The notes below the pieces were generated by a model, which searched no databases, was not told the origin of the DNA, and was given only the letters and a program-made list of their open reading frames with translations. Below, piece after piece: positions 10,855 to 20,959 of a DNA stretch of 64,000 bases. The position numbers and the translations under genes were made by a program. The stretch is from Oasisia sp. SBJ-2009 (taxonomy: Eukaryota > Annelida > Polychaeta > Sabellida > Siboglinidae): positions 55,316,441 to 55,380,440 of the forward strand of contig OZ024854.1 in the NCBI GenBank assembly GCA_964017155.1, given 5' to 3'. How positions within the stretch are numbered: position 1 is the first letter of the stretch; every line of letters begins with the position of its first letter.

Positions 10855-12821
10855 GTTCTTCATGTCTGGACCTTCATGTTGAACTGAGTCACCACTGAGA
10901 ATTTTGAGGAGGCCATCGTGTGTTTCATCTTGTGTCGGAGCCTGGAATGGTGTTTGTGTGCATGGTGCATGCATGATTGCCTTGGTTGGTATATGTATAT
11001 CAGTCCGAATGGGATTTGCCTCTTCAACAGTATGTATGATTGATGCTTTGTCTATTGGAATCAGGAGTGATTCATATGAGATAAACATTGACCTAGGTGT
11101 GGCCGACATCTCATAGTTACCAATGGTTTTAGGCAGGCGAGGAACTAGCTCTGGGCGTGACTGTTGGATCAAAAGTAAGCGGGCAATGAACTGTCTGTCT
11201 TCTTGGAGCTTAATGACCTTGTCTCTTACAAGTGGCGTCGCCATCCAGGTGCTGAAGGTTTTGAACTTCATCTTTTTCATAGTGCTCCACAGCTCTACGT
11301 TCATTAACAAACTTTCGATAGCCGTCCCGTCCCTTTTCATCCCGGCGGAGTATGTCCTCCTTCGCAGCTTCCCGGATCAATACTGGTGAAACGATGCTCT
11401 TCAGTGGTGTAGGGGAGCTGGATGGAATCCCTCAGCTTAAGTGCATTTCTCGTTGACCGTAGGGCGATTTCTCCACACAGCAGATAATGCTGACCTGAAG
11501 AATGGGAGGCTGTTGAGAAGCGTGGGAATCTACATAGCCAGTCATTCACAATAGAGGTGATGTGTGGCAGTGTGATGATAACACGATCAAGTGAGACGAC
11601 CTCATCTTGTGTAATGCCCATAATCAACCCCTGTCAACTCTTTGATCTTCTGCTCAAGAGCTTGATCTGCAAATAGTGCAATGAAGGGCGAATCAGACTT
11701 TTTCACACAGAAGTTTCCCTCCTTTACTGCATTCCATGTTATCGAGTCATCATTTGCAAACTGGTTCATTTGAGCACACTAACATGGGCAGGCATCAGGC
11801 GAGCATAGTCGAACAGGTCATGAGCTTGGAAGTTTTGGGTCTGATCATCCACTGCTGCCAGATATGTCTCCCAGTCGCTCTGACTTCATGCACTGATAAT
11901 GTGCAATAGGCACAGCACTTGTTTCATGTAGTTTGTCAAGAATTAGACCAGCTCGCCAGCAGCCATGCCAGCCACGTTAATCTCTATCTGGTCAGTATAT
12001 TGATATGCTAATTCGTGATAGATGTATGTAACATTATCACTCCTCTGGCGAAGGCTGGATGAGTTCCTCACTCTTCTTCTGGAGAGGCGACAAGGAGGCA
12101 TTTCCCCAAGTACTTCATCAAACTTGAGGAAGGAACAGGCACGCACATTCATGAAATGATATTCAACTCCTCTCTTGAATGCTTTCCCTGTGTGGGAGTA
12201 AATGCTGGTCTCAACAGCAACTGCATCTAGTCCACTTCCCTCGAGATACTTGCCCAGTCCGTGCAAGACAACAACGCAAATATGTAGCTCCCCTGCTCTG
12301 AGAACCCAGCGATTTCTCCCTACTGATTGCTGATCTTGAGAGCCCGTTCCTATAAGTCTAGTTCGAGTGTGATGATGGTGCGCTGTTCTGGACCGACCAC
12401 AACGGCCGAGATCTCTTGAGTAAGGATGAGGACACGGATGTCTTGAAGAGCGGTGCTACCACTTCGCTGTTGGTATGATTTACACGTTGTCCGGACTGCA
12501 TGAGTGATTGTGTAGCAGCCTACGTGGCTGGGCTCCTGAATGAGAGACAAACCGGTCTTTGTTTTTGGCTCTCTCCAAACGTATCTTATTTATAATGTTC
12601 TTACGACAGTCTGGATGATATGTGTCCTTTACTAGCTCAGACTGTGATAGACTAGAAAGAAACTCTGATAGAGGTCTGAAATTAACTTCGCCTAAGTCTG
12701 CCAAGCGTCTTGTATAATGTAATATATCACGTATTTTTTCAATATCGGGGTCAGCAACAAGGTTTTTAGAGTTACTGTTACACACGACACATCGACATGG
12801 TGTTGCCAAAGTTTCCGACAT
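10855..12821 (-). pseudogene. FEN/PIN-like uncharacterised transposon-associated protein, N-terminal two thirds
   Basis: Start chosen at ATG 12821 (MSETLATPCRCVVC). The first ~90 residues hold a zinc-binding-like layout: CRCVVC, then TYHPDCRK. Later blocks in changing frames: ALQDIRVLI near 12420, GLGKYLEGSGLDAVAVE at 12210-12260, ELAYQYTDQIEINVAGMAAG near 11950, PIAHYQCMKSERLGD near 11880, a long frame 11627-11337 (RFSTASHSSGQHYLLCGEIALR), and KMKFKTFSTWM with LPKTIGNYEMSATPRSMF at 11340-11100. It ends at the family B LINE. These blocks match, from memory, an uncharacterised invertebrate family whose C-terminal part (seen at 16.8-18.2 kb) resembles FEN/XPG-type nucleases. Many frameshifts; no function is established. 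Confidence 0.7.
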
Positions 12822-12989
12822 GATGGATTTATGTATGTTGTCTTGACATTTTGAGCATGTGGATTTCAACTTGACTTGATGGAATCAGGGACCTGAACAG
12901 ATAATAAAATGGCACTAATAAAGTGACATGCTTCTCAATTATATAAATCACTCATTGTGTACAATAAAAGTGCTTCAAACACTAATTTC

Positions 12990-13435
12990 TGTGCGACATT
13001 TCCCAGTCTCATAAATACACATATGCATATTTCTGCACTGAGATAGTAAAAAATGACCTTTACCTTGACATTCTTGCATGACCTTGACCTACTATCGACC
13101 TGCAACATATTACAGATGATCGGGGATGCTTGAAAACCCTATAATAATGTATTACATCATTGAAGTTGGTCAAATATTTCCACAGATAAGCCATTTTCTG
13201 TTTTTCCATGGGTGATGGCGGCCATCTTGGATTTTGAGCCTTACAGGTGTCTAACAAAATGTAACCCAATATTTGTGTTTAGATCATACCCAAATAAAGT
13301 CAAATCAATCACTTTGGGTATCCGATTCCTACGGGACTGTGAAATCCATACCTGGCGGTCTGCACTAACATGTCAGTTCAAAATACTTAAGCAAGAACAC
13401 ATTACAAATATACTAGTGGTGTTGTATGGATAGGC
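12990..13435. repeat. Possible inverted-repeat arm next to the FEN/PIN-like remnant
   Basis: Noncoding, with GGCGGCCATCTTGGATTT at about 13217-13234, the same block that lies in the right arm of the 16.2-18.6 kb element (18477-18494). The following text is only loosely alike (AACAAAATGTAACCC against AACGAAATTTTGCAC). It lies upstream of the minus-strand gene start, where an element terminus would be expected. Confidence 0.4.
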
Positions 13436-13605
13436 ATGGCGATTGAGATATGCTTAGCATTCGCCACAGAGTAATGATCCTCGAGGCTCACACCACAAGT
13501 TCTATGTATGATATATGATTAGCTTTTGCTAACGTAATCCTTTATAGGTTTCGTTATTATAACAATTCAGAAACCATATGATGAAATTGTCTATACCCCA
13601 CTAAG

Positions 13606-13914
<309 letters not shown>

Positions 13915-14653
13915 GCCATGTTCTACACATTGCAAAGCAAAGTTTACCCTTGGACACATGTTTTTTTATTAGAGATTTACCTAGAACATGGCACTGTCCA
14001 CATTTATGAGACGCCAGCATTCGCTTGGGGTTCTAAATATTACTTTCCCTCTGAAAAAAGACGTAAACTGTAGACAATTTGAAACACGTCGAAACACCTG
14101 ATTTCAAATTATCAACGTTGCTCGCTACCGTAACATATCATAATATAACGTTTCAGACGGAATGTTTGCTACAGGTATAAGTAATAGCTAAACTCGGGTG
14201 CGGATGATAGCTCGTAACATGTAGATACCGCTAAATCATGATTACATAATTGTTTTGAAACCATTTGCATAATGCTTACTGTATACATAGAGAGCCGGAC
14301 GGTGAATAAGCAATTACAGTACACCATTGCATAACACAGAAGTATAGCTCATGTATCATGCAATGTATATGTACGATTTATTTGTACTGCAAGTATGTCT
14401 TTATTGATTAATTTCATGGCAAATCAGAGACGTGGCAGATCAATGTTCCAACTGCTCGTAAACGAAGTGCACACGTGCAATGTTGAATAGAAATTATAAA
14501 TTTGTTCGAATAACTAAACTTCCTGAACATCCAAAACCGTTCTCCGCTTCCTTCAGTCATCATCAGCACGGCTCACTGTGTACAGCATTAATGTGGACTT
14601 TACGGTCATTTACAACATAACACCACAATTACGAAACACGGTCGATAACTGAG
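13915..14653. other. Unassigned sequence, 3' flank of the minus-strand host gene
   Basis: No repeat or gene recognised. It lies downstream of the stop codon at 14654, so part may be the 3' UTR of that gene. Confidence 0.4.
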
Positions 14654-14783
14654 TTAATAGAACCACGAGAACATCATGTCGAAAAAGCCTTGTGGTTCTT
14701 CCTCCTCATCCTCCGCTTCTTCTTCTTCCAATAACTTCATATTTTCTTCTTCAGCTGCGGCCTTCTCAGCCTTCTTTTTACGG
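14654..14783 (-). CDS. Last coding exon of a probable host membrane protein: acidic cytoplasmic tail
   Basis: A 130-nt exon on the minus strand. The 3' splice site reads TTATATTTGCAG just upstream (at 14784 and beyond). The exon encodes RKKKAEKAAAEEENMKLLEE, then an acidic stretch (EAEDEEEEPQ) and the end GFFDMMFSWFY with a TAA stop at 14654-14656. The first base completes a codon begun with AG in the exon at 20854-20956, so the reading phase matches. The exon has no stop, no transposon motif and clean splice signals, unlike nearly everything else here. The tail fits the cytoplasmic side of a type I membrane protein: basic stop-transfer residues, charged helix, aromatic end. The protein family is not recognised. 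The intron to the upstream exon is about 6.1 kb and filled with transposons. Confidence 0.65.
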
Positions 14784-14840
14784 CTGCAAATATAACATAG
14801 TAAATAGTAACCAGCATCTTTATGTGTATACATAAACATA

Positions 14841-15464
14841 TATATCTAGAAAAGTCAGACACCCGCAATGAAGATGTCTTCTCGATACAATCCAGTTAAT
14901 AGTTACAAACTAATACATATAGTAACCTTCCGTGACGAATGTTATGTTTAACTCTACCAAGAAAAAGCGAAATAAATGTGTTGTGTTGTAATAAAGTAAA
15001 TGCACTAATGACTGGAACAACCTATTACCTACAAATAATCTTGGACTGAGACTTAGTGAATTGTCATCGTGGAGTGATACGTGACATGTACGTTTTCTAC
15101 TAATGATATATCAAACGTGATAGAGAATTCCAAATGATATAATCATGACTTCAGAGTAGCGGTGTAACGAACACGTTACGTGTCAAATGCACGTTTAATG
15201 AAGATACACGAACACGACACATAATTAACATATGCCAACTCTCTAGTAGTGTACAACCATCAACATTGTCTTATTTACCTCCATCATAATCACCGCAGCC
15301 GTAACCACCGATAAACCCTTCACGACCACTCCAAACACAATCTCAAAAATCAATGCAATTACAAAAATATCACCATCATCATCACCAAACCCTTTAGCAC
15401 CAACACAACCGACATCACCACCAACAACAAACGCATTATTTTACGATTACGTGTTTGCTTAATC
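14841..15464. other. Intron sequence, no feature recognised
   Basis: Lies between the two host exons on the minus strand. Contains scattered CCATCA/CACCAT-rich simple sequence from about 15260 onward. Confidence 0.5.
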
Positions 15465-15551
15465 ACTTGGTTTAGTCGCGCCACTGAGCTTTATCTTCGA
15501 GGATATTGGCGCAAAAGAAGTCATAATAATTACTGTTATTCTTATTATTAG
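15465..15551 (+). mobile_element. Family A LINE 3' end fragment
   Basis: Matches the 3' UTR of the 1-2710 copy (GCGCCACTGAGCTT, then CGAGGATATTGGCGCAAAAG) and ends in an ATT-rich tail. Extremely 5'-truncated insertion of about 85 bp. Confidence 0.85.
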
Positions 15552-15904
15552 AATGACGTCACCATCCCTAACAACCATTATAATCAATGCAACCATAACA
15601 TCACTACCATAAATATCAAGTCATCACCGCCAAAAAATCCATACCACAACTTTTACTAATATCACCACAATCATTAGCATGAAAACCACTACCACCGACC
15701 TCAACAACATCACAACTTTCATCACAACCATGTTGCTTCCAAAAACAACCAAGAAACACTAATACAGCTACCATAACCGTCGCCACTATACGTAACGTCC
15801 ACATGTATATTTGTTAACACTGATGCAGATATAACGCCCTCCAAAGCCATCCTTCCCATTCAGTAAGTGATCGTATATCACTGCGGCTGACTTTATGAAC
15901 AGCA

Positions 15905-15978
15905 TAAAATCATAATATAACCGATTTGACGAGAAGAAAAATACCGAGTTTGTTGCGTGCCGAATGGCCGCCGACAAT
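15905..15978. repeat. Palindromic repeat K, left half
   Basis: Contains CATAATATAACCGATTTGAC and GTTTGTTGCGTGCCGAATGG. The right half lies at 18685-18740 (CTCCTCGTCAAATCGGTT). A near-continuous relative sits at 20556-20640, showing that this copy was split by insertion. Confidence 0.7.
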
Positions 15979-15982
15979 AATA

Positions 15983-16017
<35 letters not shown>

Positions 16018-16174
16018 GTAACTTCTTTTGCGCTAATATCCTCGAAAATCAAGCTCAGTGGCGCGACAAAACTAAGGGAAATATCAATCTCATAATCGAA
16101 ACCAATGCATGAGTCGTCAACGGATGGATGTAGAAGCTAGGAGGCTAAGGAGGATAGGCAGCTTTAAAGATATA
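15979..16174 (-). mobile_element. Family A LINE 3' end (minus), downstream half of an interrupted copy
   Basis: Read on minus: end of the ORF2 C-terminal region, 3' UTR with TTGTCGCGCCACTGAGCTTG, and an (ATT)n tail at 15979-16017. It stops abruptly at 16174 within the sequence that continues at 18634, so the copy is interrupted by the 2.46-kb element between. Confidence 0.88.
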
Positions 16175-16491
16175 TAGTGTGGAGGAATTTCGAGTTCAGG
16201 TGGAAATGTTGTACAGACTTTTTTGACGGTTGATATGAGTCAATTATGACCTCGGGTCATAATTTCCGGAGGGTATGCACAATTTAGTCCGGTGGCATTT
16301 TAGCAAATCCAATATGGCCGCCATCGCTGAACGCTATAATTAAAATGGCCATTACTCAGTTAATATTTGTGCTAGAGATGTAATTTGTTGGGCTTTATAC
16401 CTAGGTTTTTAGGTACACGGAATCGAATGGACGGGTTATTTATATGATTCGACAAATGTGTCATCATTAAAAATCCAACATGGCCACCAAA
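16175..16491 (+). repeat. Left inverted-repeat arm of the 2.46-kb element
   Basis: Pairs with 18302-18633. Contains a GGCCGCCAT block and a run of about 100 bases (16340-16445) that is the best-conserved part of the arm. Confidence 0.82.
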
Positions 16492-16789
16492 ATACCCTAT
16501 GAAATCACTAAGCTCATGTTTTGACCATTATATATAATTTGTAATAAACTGTCGGAGTACATACCGGTATGTGAAAACTACTCAACTTAGCGTTTAGTAG
16601 TGCGTGCAACAAAATGCTACATGAGTTCGGTTGAGCTGTTTGCACTCTATGTAGACGAGGGTGGTTCGTGCATGTGCAAAGTCACCATAGACATACTGTT
16701 CCACGAACCTACGCAACACACTCGATGTCCGTATTATTCCTTTAGATGATGACTCACACCGGGATGGTGCACTGATGAACATCGTTACT

Positions 16790-18178
16790 GGACAAATTGT
16801 TCACCCTGACGTGAATGCAGATGATGCCGTAAATCTTGGACAACTATGAGCAACTTCAAGGCTGGTTTGCCAAGATGTTTCTATGATCCTCTCGGCAAAC
16901 TAGTTGTCACTACAGATGTGAAAAAAGAAACACGAGTTAGTCGGCAATGAACGTGTCTGTGACCAGGAACTGATTGATCCACGTGTCATTGGTCTACTTG
17001 CAAGTTCACGGGAGATCAACTTTGACAATATATGTAGGCATACGAGTTAACTACATATCCACCATCAATGTTCAACACAGGCGGTGAAATGAAAATCAAG
17101 AAGTCAAAATCGACCTTGAAACTGAAACTTCAAGTGGTTATATCGGAGGATAACTGTCCCATCCCGGAGACCGTTAACTTCGCGAGGATGCAGAGCGCTG
17201 GATCCACCCGGGTGCACAAGCTGACAGCGGAGATGCCTGCGCCAGCCAAACCAGCCATTCTCGCCAACACGAAGAACAAGATTCAACTGAATGCCATGCT
17301 CGTAGAAGGCCTGCTCAGCTCCGACTACTACAATAATGTGAACTCTCAGGCAAGTGTGTTGTGGGCTATGGCACTGGCGTATTTGTGCTCCTTGAACACT
17401 TCTATCACACTAAGTGTAGATGTATAGGAACTCAGCTCAAATGATTATGACATCACTAGTGAAGGAGCGACCAGGTATCGACATCGGTGCCACTGCAACA
17501 GCGCACAGCAACATAGCAGATGATCTTCTGGCAATTCATGGGATCTCCGGAGCAGATAGTGTAGCTTCATTGCATGACGTAGGCAAGGCAACTGTTATCA
17601 AAATTGCCAAGAAGGGAACACCCTCCCTCTCTAAATTTGGTGATGTGAAGACTGATATGAAATCAGTGCAAGCTCAGGCCACTAAGTTCATATGTGCCTC
17701 TTATGGCAAGGTAACAGAGCCGTGCACATCCATAACCGAATGCAGGGTCAAGATGTGGCGTTCAAAACAGGGGAAGAGTGGAACGTCATCGGTTAAACTG
17801 TGCTCCCTTCCACCAACCAATGACGCGTTCGTCGTAACCATTAACTGATGTCACCTGCAAGTCGCAACATGGAAAGCAGAACTTCTCGAATCACCACCGA
17901 CGATGTACCCAACAAGTCATGCCTGGGAACTCGACCACCAGGGCATCCTGCTACCACGAACAGTGCCAATAGGCACACTATCTGCAAATGCAGGTATACT
18001 TAAGCCAATTCACTACAACTGCAATACCTCTAGGTGTCTAACTGCAGGTTGCAGCTGTTCCAATGTAGGATGCACAGTGTGTTGTCTGTGCGGGAGTGGG
18101 GAGGCATGTAAGAACCCTCTGACACGAAACCAATATGAAGAGGAATCCGTTGACCCAGACGAGGACACTGATGAGTAA
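16790..18178 (+). pseudogene. FEN/PIN-like uncharacterised protein, C-terminal part
   Basis: Coding blocks in several frames: NERVCDQELIDPRVIGLLAS near 16945-17010; KSKSTLKLKLQVVISEDNCP at about 17103-17160; then RMQSAGSTRVHKLTAEMPAP and NTKNKIQLNAMLVEGLL to 17430. Next, 17435-17848 gives ERPGIDIGATATAHSNIADD, LLAIHGISGADSVASLHDVG, FICASYGKVTEPC and KLCSLPPTNDAF. The last block, 17903-18178, holds the Cys cluster CNTSRC...CSCSNVGCTVCCLCG and an acidic end. IHGISGADSV...GKATV resembles the helix-hairpin-like segment after the active site of FEN/XPG nucleases; the Cys-rich tail may bind zinc. Comparison with the family (from memory) suggests a stretch is deleted at about 17165 after NCPIPETV. 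At least three frame changes, so not functional. Confidence 0.72.
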
Positions 18179-18301
18179 TGTGCACAAATCACGCTCTGAT
18201 TACTCTGCGTTTGCAACAAAAATGTTAATAAAGTTATTTGTTTGAACGCATGGAATTTGAATTTAAATTTCCATATCCGATCCCCATATGTAGCAGGTCA
18301 T

Positions 18302-18633
18302 ATTGGACGTTTTTGCCGACATATTGGATTTATATGGTGACGCAGTTGTCAGATCACATAAATAACCCATCCGTTCGATTCCATGTGTCTCTAAACCTAG
18401 GTATAAAGCCCAAAATTACGACTCTAGCACAAATATTGCCCGAGTTATGACCATTTAATGATATCGGTCGGCAGTGGCGGCCATCTTGGATTTATACAAA
18501 TGCCACCGAACGAAATTTTGCACACCTTCCGGAACTTATGAGCTAAGGCCCTTATTGAATCATATCAACCATCAAAAAAGTATGTATAACATTTCCACCC
18601 TCCGGTCCATATTCTATATATTCCTCTTGACTA
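18302..18633 (-). repeat. Right inverted-repeat arm of the 2.46-kb element
   Basis: Reverse complement of 16175-16491, starting 124 bases after the gene's last stop codon. Confidence 0.82.
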
Positions 18634-18684
18634 ATATGTGTTTAGACGTCGGCGGAATGAAACTATATTATCTTGTGATTTAAC
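18634..18684 (-). mobile_element. Upstream half of the interrupted family A LINE
   Basis: Read on minus: AAATCACAAGATAATATAGT, then TTCATTCCGCCGACGTCTAA, matching 2488-2530 of copy 1. Its 5' end is here (truncated insertion), and the following bases are the right half of repeat K. Confidence 0.85.
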
Positions 18685-18774
18685 AATGCAGCATTAATTT
18701 TGTCTCCTCGTCAAATCGGTTTAATTAAGGCTTCACAATAAACTATGCGTGTATATAAATATATAAATATATAC

Positions 18775-18778
<4 letters not shown>

Positions 18779-18832
<54 letters not shown>
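18779..18832. repeat. (TA)n microsatellite
   Basis: About 54 bases of TA directly next to the left end of the 18836-20499 element. Confidence 0.95.
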
Positions 18833-18834
<2 letters not shown>

Positions 18835-19199
18835 TCCTAAAGGCAGCTTATGTCGACCGATTATGCACATAGGATCGGCTTATGTAGACCGCCGTTTTAT
18901 GTAGACCAAAACTGGTCTACACAAAGATTCGATGTATTAGTTCACAACTAACACAATTGAATTGATCAGTACCATTGCTTGTGCATACAGTTCATATGAC
19001 AGTGAAGTACTGTGTGTAATTAATTTTTAAATGATTTTGAGCATGTTTTCTCCAGCGCCGTGCATATTTTTGAGTATATTGTGTGCCGGGTTATGTGTAC
19101 CGGGTCAAAGTTCTTATAAATCTAAATTTATGGTATATATCGAACGAAGGGTTGCAGTTTCGTGTTCAGTGTATGACATGCTTCATACTGACGCAAAAT

Positions 19200-20070
19200 T
19201 CAGTAAGATAGACAGCAATTAGAAGATGATCTAAATAAGTTGACCGAATGGTCTGAGAAGTGGCAAATGCTGTTTAATTATGGGAAGTGTAAGTGCCTCC
19301 ACACAGGACATGGGAATGAAGATGCACAATATACAATGGGTGATACTGTACTAAATACTACCATAAAGGAAAAGGACTTAGGGTTAACTATTAGTGCTGA
19401 TATGAAGGTATCAGAACAGTGTGCAATTGCAGCAGCGAAGGGAAACCAAATTCTTGGATTAATTAGGCGAAATATAGTGTACAAGGAAAAAGAACTAATA
19501 ATACCACTGTACAAAACAATAGTTAGGCCTCATTTAGAATATTGCATACAGGCATGGAGGCCTTATCGCAAGAAGGATATTGATATACTAGAAAGAGTAC
19601 AAAGAAGAGCAACCAAAATGATACAAAAACTCAGGAATATTAGTTATGAAATGCGTCTAAAAGAATGTGGATTAACAACACTAGAAACCAGGAGACTGCG
19701 AGGAGATCAGATAGAAGTTTTTAAAATATTGAATGGGTATGAAAATATTGACAGAAATATTTTTTTCTCTGTTAAGTAAGAGAGAAGGACTAGAGGACAT
19801 GGAGTTACATTAGCAAAGAAGCAGTGTAGATTAGATATTAGAAAATTTTCATTTTCACAAAGAACAGTAAATGAATGGAACAGATTATCGACTGATTGTG
19901 TAGGTGCTAGTAGTGTTAATATGTTTAAAAATAAAATTGACATGTACCTAAGAAGGGCGGGGTACATTTAGATAGATAGGTTGGACTCTCGATAAGCCAA
20001 AGGGCTTCCTTGTCCACCTGCCATCTTGAGTTGATTCTCTAGGTGGCAATCTTGTTAAATCTTGTCTTGT
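19200..20070 (+). mobile_element. CR1-like LINE family B, copy 2, 5'-truncated
   Basis: Starts within RT at about 19206 and ends at the shared 3' block (GGCTTCCTTGTCCACCTGCC at about 20004). It lies inside the 18836-20499 inverted-repeat element. Confidence 0.88.
19206..19970 (+). pseudogene. LINE family B reverse transcriptase, C-terminal part, nearly intact
   Basis: The open frame DRQQLEDDLNKLTEW...NYGKCKCLHTGH gives the RT thumb and C-terminal region: DLGLTISADMKVSEQC, IIPLYKTIVRPHLEYCIQAW (the typical RPHLEY motif), YRKKDIDILERVQRRATKMI, ECGLTTLETRRLRGDQIEVF. A TAA at 19777-19779 interrupts VK*ERRTRGHG. The frame continues to a natural end near 19970 (KNKIDMYLRRAGYI). A single stop suggests a relatively young insertion compared with copies 1 and 3. 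It could not act alone because the palm domain and endonuclease are missing. Confidence 0.88.
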
Positions 20071-20499
20071 TAAAAAGACTATATTATTATGTGTAAATTA
20101 GTAAAACTTGCATTTTGTCTTTGTTGCGGACTTGTTGGTATTCGGCAATTAATTTTCCAACATTCACTAAATTGCTAAATTTACTGCATCAACACGTATC
20201 ACAACATAGCTAGATTCGGCGTCTACCGCAAAAAAGGCTAACTAAATATATGCAGCTTCCGGCGTTGCTCCGGTCTACATAAATCGGCATCTATGCATTG
20301 CGCGGTTTTATGTAGACCGATTTTTTTGCATATACCTTATTTATTGAAATATTTTTTATGAACTTTCGTTATGTCTTAAACATTAGTATTTGAAACAATG
20401 TTCCAGTTTTACATCTTTGGAAAATGTATTCAATAAAAAATACGTCTGGTCTACATAAGCCGGTCCTCTAGGCACTGGTCGACATAAGCTGCCTTTAGG

Positions 20500-20502
<3 letters not shown>

Positions 20503-20554
<52 letters not shown>
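20503..20554. repeat. (TA)n microsatellite
   Basis: About 52 bases of TA between the inverted-repeat element and repeat K. Confidence 0.95.
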
Positions 20555-20555
<1 letters not shown>

Positions 20556-20556
<1 letters not shown>

Positions 20557-20631
20557 TGTTTGTTGTATGCCGAATGGGCGCATCCAACGCAACATTCGCT
20601 TTGCCTCCTCGTCAAATCGGTTATATTATGG

Positions 20632-20640
<9 letters not shown>
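20556..20640. repeat. Palindromic repeat K, continuous copy
   Basis: GTTTGTTGTATGCCGAATGG, then CTCCTCGTCAAATCGGTTAT and GGTTTCATA. It matches the text on the two sides of the nested insertion at 15.9-18.7 kb and so serves as an empty-site relative. Confidence 0.75.

Positions 20641-20706
<66 letters not shown>
20637..20706. repeat. (TA)n microsatellite
   Basis: About 70 bases of TA. Confidence 0.95.
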
Positions 20707-20708
<2 letters not shown>

Positions 20709-20853
20709 AAGCAACTGGCATTGTGTGCAAAACAGCGAAAAAACAATAGTAGAGTCAAAGAACCAATTTAACCTGTTGACAGAGCTGCATTTTATGTAGG
20801 AGATATTACAATGAATGCATCTTCGAAGGATAATACGTTTATTTGATGAGTAC

Positions 20854-20956
20854 CTTTGCATTACGATGACCGCCGCGATCGTCCCGCCGACAAGAGGAAT
20901 CAGAAGAAGCAGCAGATACAAGTAGTTGAATCCTGCTTTCGTAGACTGCGACTCAG
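20854..20956 (-). CDS. Transmembrane exon of the probable host membrane protein
   Basis: A 103-nt minus-strand exon. The acceptor is TGTTTCACTTGCAG (bases just above 20956) and the donor is CAAAG followed by GTACTC (below 20854). It encodes ESQSTKAGFNYLY, then LLLLLIPLVGGTIAAVIVMQ. That is one strong membrane-spanning segment of about 22 residues, with the positively charged residues in the next exon (RKKK at 14783), as expected for a single-pass type I protein. The exon starts with two bases completing a codon and ends with AG; the C opening the 14783 exon completes Ser. Exons encoding the extracellular part are expected further right on the minus strand, beyond or within this window, but none could be identified. 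Supported by splice signals, phase and composition only; family unknown. Confidence 0.65.
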
Positions 20957-20959
20957 CTG

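Larger units (their letters stand above)
9370..10855 (+). mobile_element. CR1-like non-LTR retrotransposon, family B copy 1, internally deleted
   Basis: ORF1 is followed after large deletions by a short RT core and then the family 3' end (GGCTTCCTTGTCCACCTGCC at about 10794, CAATCTTGTTAAAT at about 10837). The same 3' block closes the copies at 19.2-20.07 kb (+) and 26.5-28.4 kb (-). Its right edge directly abuts the minus-strand FEN/PIN-like gene remnant. The 5' boundary is uncertain. Confidence 0.85.
16175..18633 (+). mobile_element. Long-inverted-repeat DNA transposon carrying a FEN/PIN-like gene remnant, 2459 bp
   Basis: Left arm 16175-16491 and right arm 18302-18633 are inverted copies, roughly 75-80% alike by eye. 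Shared text includes GGTGGAAATGTT, TGGTTGATATGA, AATATTTGTGCTAGAG, GGGCTTTATACCTAGGTTT and GGTTATTTAT. Both ends read TAGT followed by AGGAAT. The target is a family A LINE, continuous across the element (15979-16174 and 18634-18684), with AT-rich TAT/ATAT at both junctions as probable short target duplication. This is not a recognised textbook superfamily; class II is inferred from the inverted repeats and precise insertion. Confidence 0.82.
18836..20499. mobile_element. Inverted-repeat element with TTATGTAGACC subterminal repeats
   Basis: The left end begins CCTAAAGGCAGCTTATGTCG and the right end is its exact reverse complement over 23 bases. After a short unlike spacer both arms continue CGGCTTATGTAGACC. 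Further TTATGTAGACC or GGTCTACATAA copies lie at about 18879-18890, 18895-18907, 20268-20280 and 20309-20320. No transposase is seen. A family B LINE (about 19200-20070) occupies the interior, so the original element was near 0.8 kb. TA microsatellites flank both sides. Confidence 0.8.
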
